From assembly GCF_022832385.1 (NCBI RefSeq), contig NZ_JALHLE010000033.1, positions 1-64,000 on the forward strand: a DNA stretch of 64,000 nucleotides. Direction: 5' to 3'. The stretch is from Novosphingobium album (ex Hu et al. 2023) (GTDB lineage: Bacteria > Pseudomonadota > Alphaproteobacteria > Sphingomonadales > Sphingomonadaceae). Every line of letters starts with the position of its first letter. Position 1 is the stretch's first letter. A program made the position numbers and the translations under genes. The notes under the pieces are model-generated. The model did not search any database. It saw only the letters and a program-made list of their open reading frames with translations, and was not told the DNA's origin. This document shows, in pieces, positions 63,206 to 64,000 of this stretch.

Positions 63206-64000
63206 CTACTTTTCTCCGCCCCGGGGTGCCTGCTCAACCCTGCGCAATTTGTCCACTCTGCTTAACCAGCAGCTGAAAACAGCGAAGAGGGCACCTAGCA
63301 ATGGAGTCCGCAATGGGTAATCGGCAAGGCTGGCAAGTAGTAAGATCAATATTGCGAACGCTGATGCTCGCTGCAAAATACTGGAAGAGGCTGGAATGGT
63401 GAAGCTCATATAGGCAGCGCGGCCATACCACCACAAGAAAGCCAGCAACACGATCAAGGCCGGCAAGCCACCGGTGATAATTAATTCGATAAGATCATTG
63501 TGGGCATTATTAAGATAAGTCGGCTTCAACAGTGAGTCAGGCTCAAAGCTCGCGTAAACTGGTACAAACGACCCGAAGCCGGTCCCAAATGGGAATGTGC
63601 TGGCCATGATATGAAGCAGCGTGGGCAAAGCCCGCAGGCGTCCCTCATGTTCAACGAAGTCGTCTTTCTCGACGATGCGCGCAATCGATATGGCGCGACC
63701 CGCATTCAATGTCACGGCGAGCAAGACAGCAACGCCAATCATGATGCCCACGATAATCCAAATACGCTGGCGCTTTGTAATGTGCAGGCCTGCGCCAACC
63801 GATGGCTCGACGAGATACGCACCGATCAAGCCGGCAACAGTGAGCGCCATGCCGGCCCGCGATCCCAGTACAAGCACGTAGATGATGATAAACGCGCCGG
63901 CGCAAAGGCCAATTATAGCGCGAAATTTACGGCCAGCATGGCTTTTCGATACTTGCAATGTCCACACCCGCAGCAGCGGCAGCACAAGAGCCAGAAAGAC
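63206..64000 (-). CDS. O-antigen ligase/polymerase (Wzy_C) family membrane protein, C-terminal part (cut by window edge)
   Basis: The frame is open to the right edge, so the N-terminus is missing. The visible 265 residues hold at least five hydrophobic segments. LVLGSRAGMALTVAGLIGAYL and GTGFGSFVPVYASFEPDSLL with YLNNAHNDLIELIITGGLPAL contain the GSRAG and H-N-D-L features of the Wzy_C loop. It would polymerise or ligate surface polysaccharide. It is convergent with the GH5 gene. Confidence 0.85.
   Translation of the reverse strand, partial: VFLALVLPLLRVWTLQVSKSHAGRKFRAIIGLCAGAFIIIYVLVLGSRAGMALTVAGLIGAYLVEPSVGAGLHITKRQRIWIIVGIMIGVAVLLAVTLNAGRAISIARIVEKDDFVEHEGRLRALPTLLHIMASTFPFGTGFGSFVPVYASFEPDSLLKPTYLNNAHNDLIELIITGGLPALIVLLAFLWWYGRAAYMSFTIPASSSILQRASAFAILILLLASLADYPLRTPLLGALFAVFSCWLSRVDKLRRVEQAPRGGEK

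Overview
The window looks like a chromosomal segment of a sphingomonad alphaproteobacterium, most likely Novosphingobium or a close relative. The reasons are the high GC content, the alphaproteobacterial forms of RpoB and RpoC (1385 and 1428 residues), the clusters secB/Tim44-like/mltA/smr and ubiE-ubiB-coaBC-dut, and an imperfect palindromic repeat after trpS of the kind common in sphingomonad genomes. Genus is an inference; no rRNA gene is present to settle it.

Layout. 1-813: the N-terminal part of an AcoR-type GAF regulator, cut by the left edge. 1050-5474: a complete biotin operon, bioF, a short BioH-like esterase, bioC, bioD, bioA, with start/stop overlaps. 5575-6507: a homocysteine S-methyltransferase family gene. 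6508-7036: a gene-poor stretch with inverted repeats that may be an old insertion-sequence end, then the ahpC promoter region. 7037-9314: ahpC and ahpF. 9340-9680: a small AT-rich island with a possible leaderless 61-residue gene. 9793-16277: vanZ-like, smr, mltA and a Tim44-like gene, then secB, murJ and trpS. 16432-18263: a MOSC protein, a DUF4136 lipoprotein and a tiny membrane protein. 18273-23866: the leftward operon ubiE, ubiB, an unknown membrane protein, coaBC and dut. 23974-26738: a TetR regulator and an orphan molybdopterin oxidoreductase with a palindromic operator candidate. 26873-29122: a CHASE4-like/GGDEF/EAL protein. 29138-30513: a CHAD-CYTH pair.

30675-31655 holds rplJ-rplL on the minus strand with an L10-type leader. 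The genes 32177-34997 (a 94-residue protein, an XRE/DUF2975 module with strong operator palindromes, and a kinase-fold protein) separate it from rpoB-rpoC (35317-43841) on the plus strand, so the usual rplJL-rpoBC order is broken. 44055-49605: a retropepsin-like protease, ispG, an S41 protease, a ZntB-like transporter and a cytochrome P450. 49669-57473: hsp20, then an eight-gene leftward operon: DUF4129, DUF4350, MoxR ATPase, DUF58, SpoIIM-like, RDD and two acetyltransferases. 57550-61264: pheA, a membrane-anchored cytochrome c, rlmE and a Ppx/GppA phosphatase. 61418-61491 is tRNA-Gln(CUG). From there to the right edge the sequence is visibly richer in A and T and carries a GH5 glycosidase and a truncated O-antigen-ligase family protein, which suggests the start of an exopolysaccharide region or island.

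Most of the window is housekeeping. The best leads for less described biology are the MoxR/DUF58/SpoIIM/RDD operon, the XRE/DUF2975/58-residue peptide module with its promoter-flanking palindromes, the TetR/molybdoenzyme pair, the CHAD-CYTH pair with a Ppx enzyme elsewhere in the window, and the leaderless AT-rich mini-gene.
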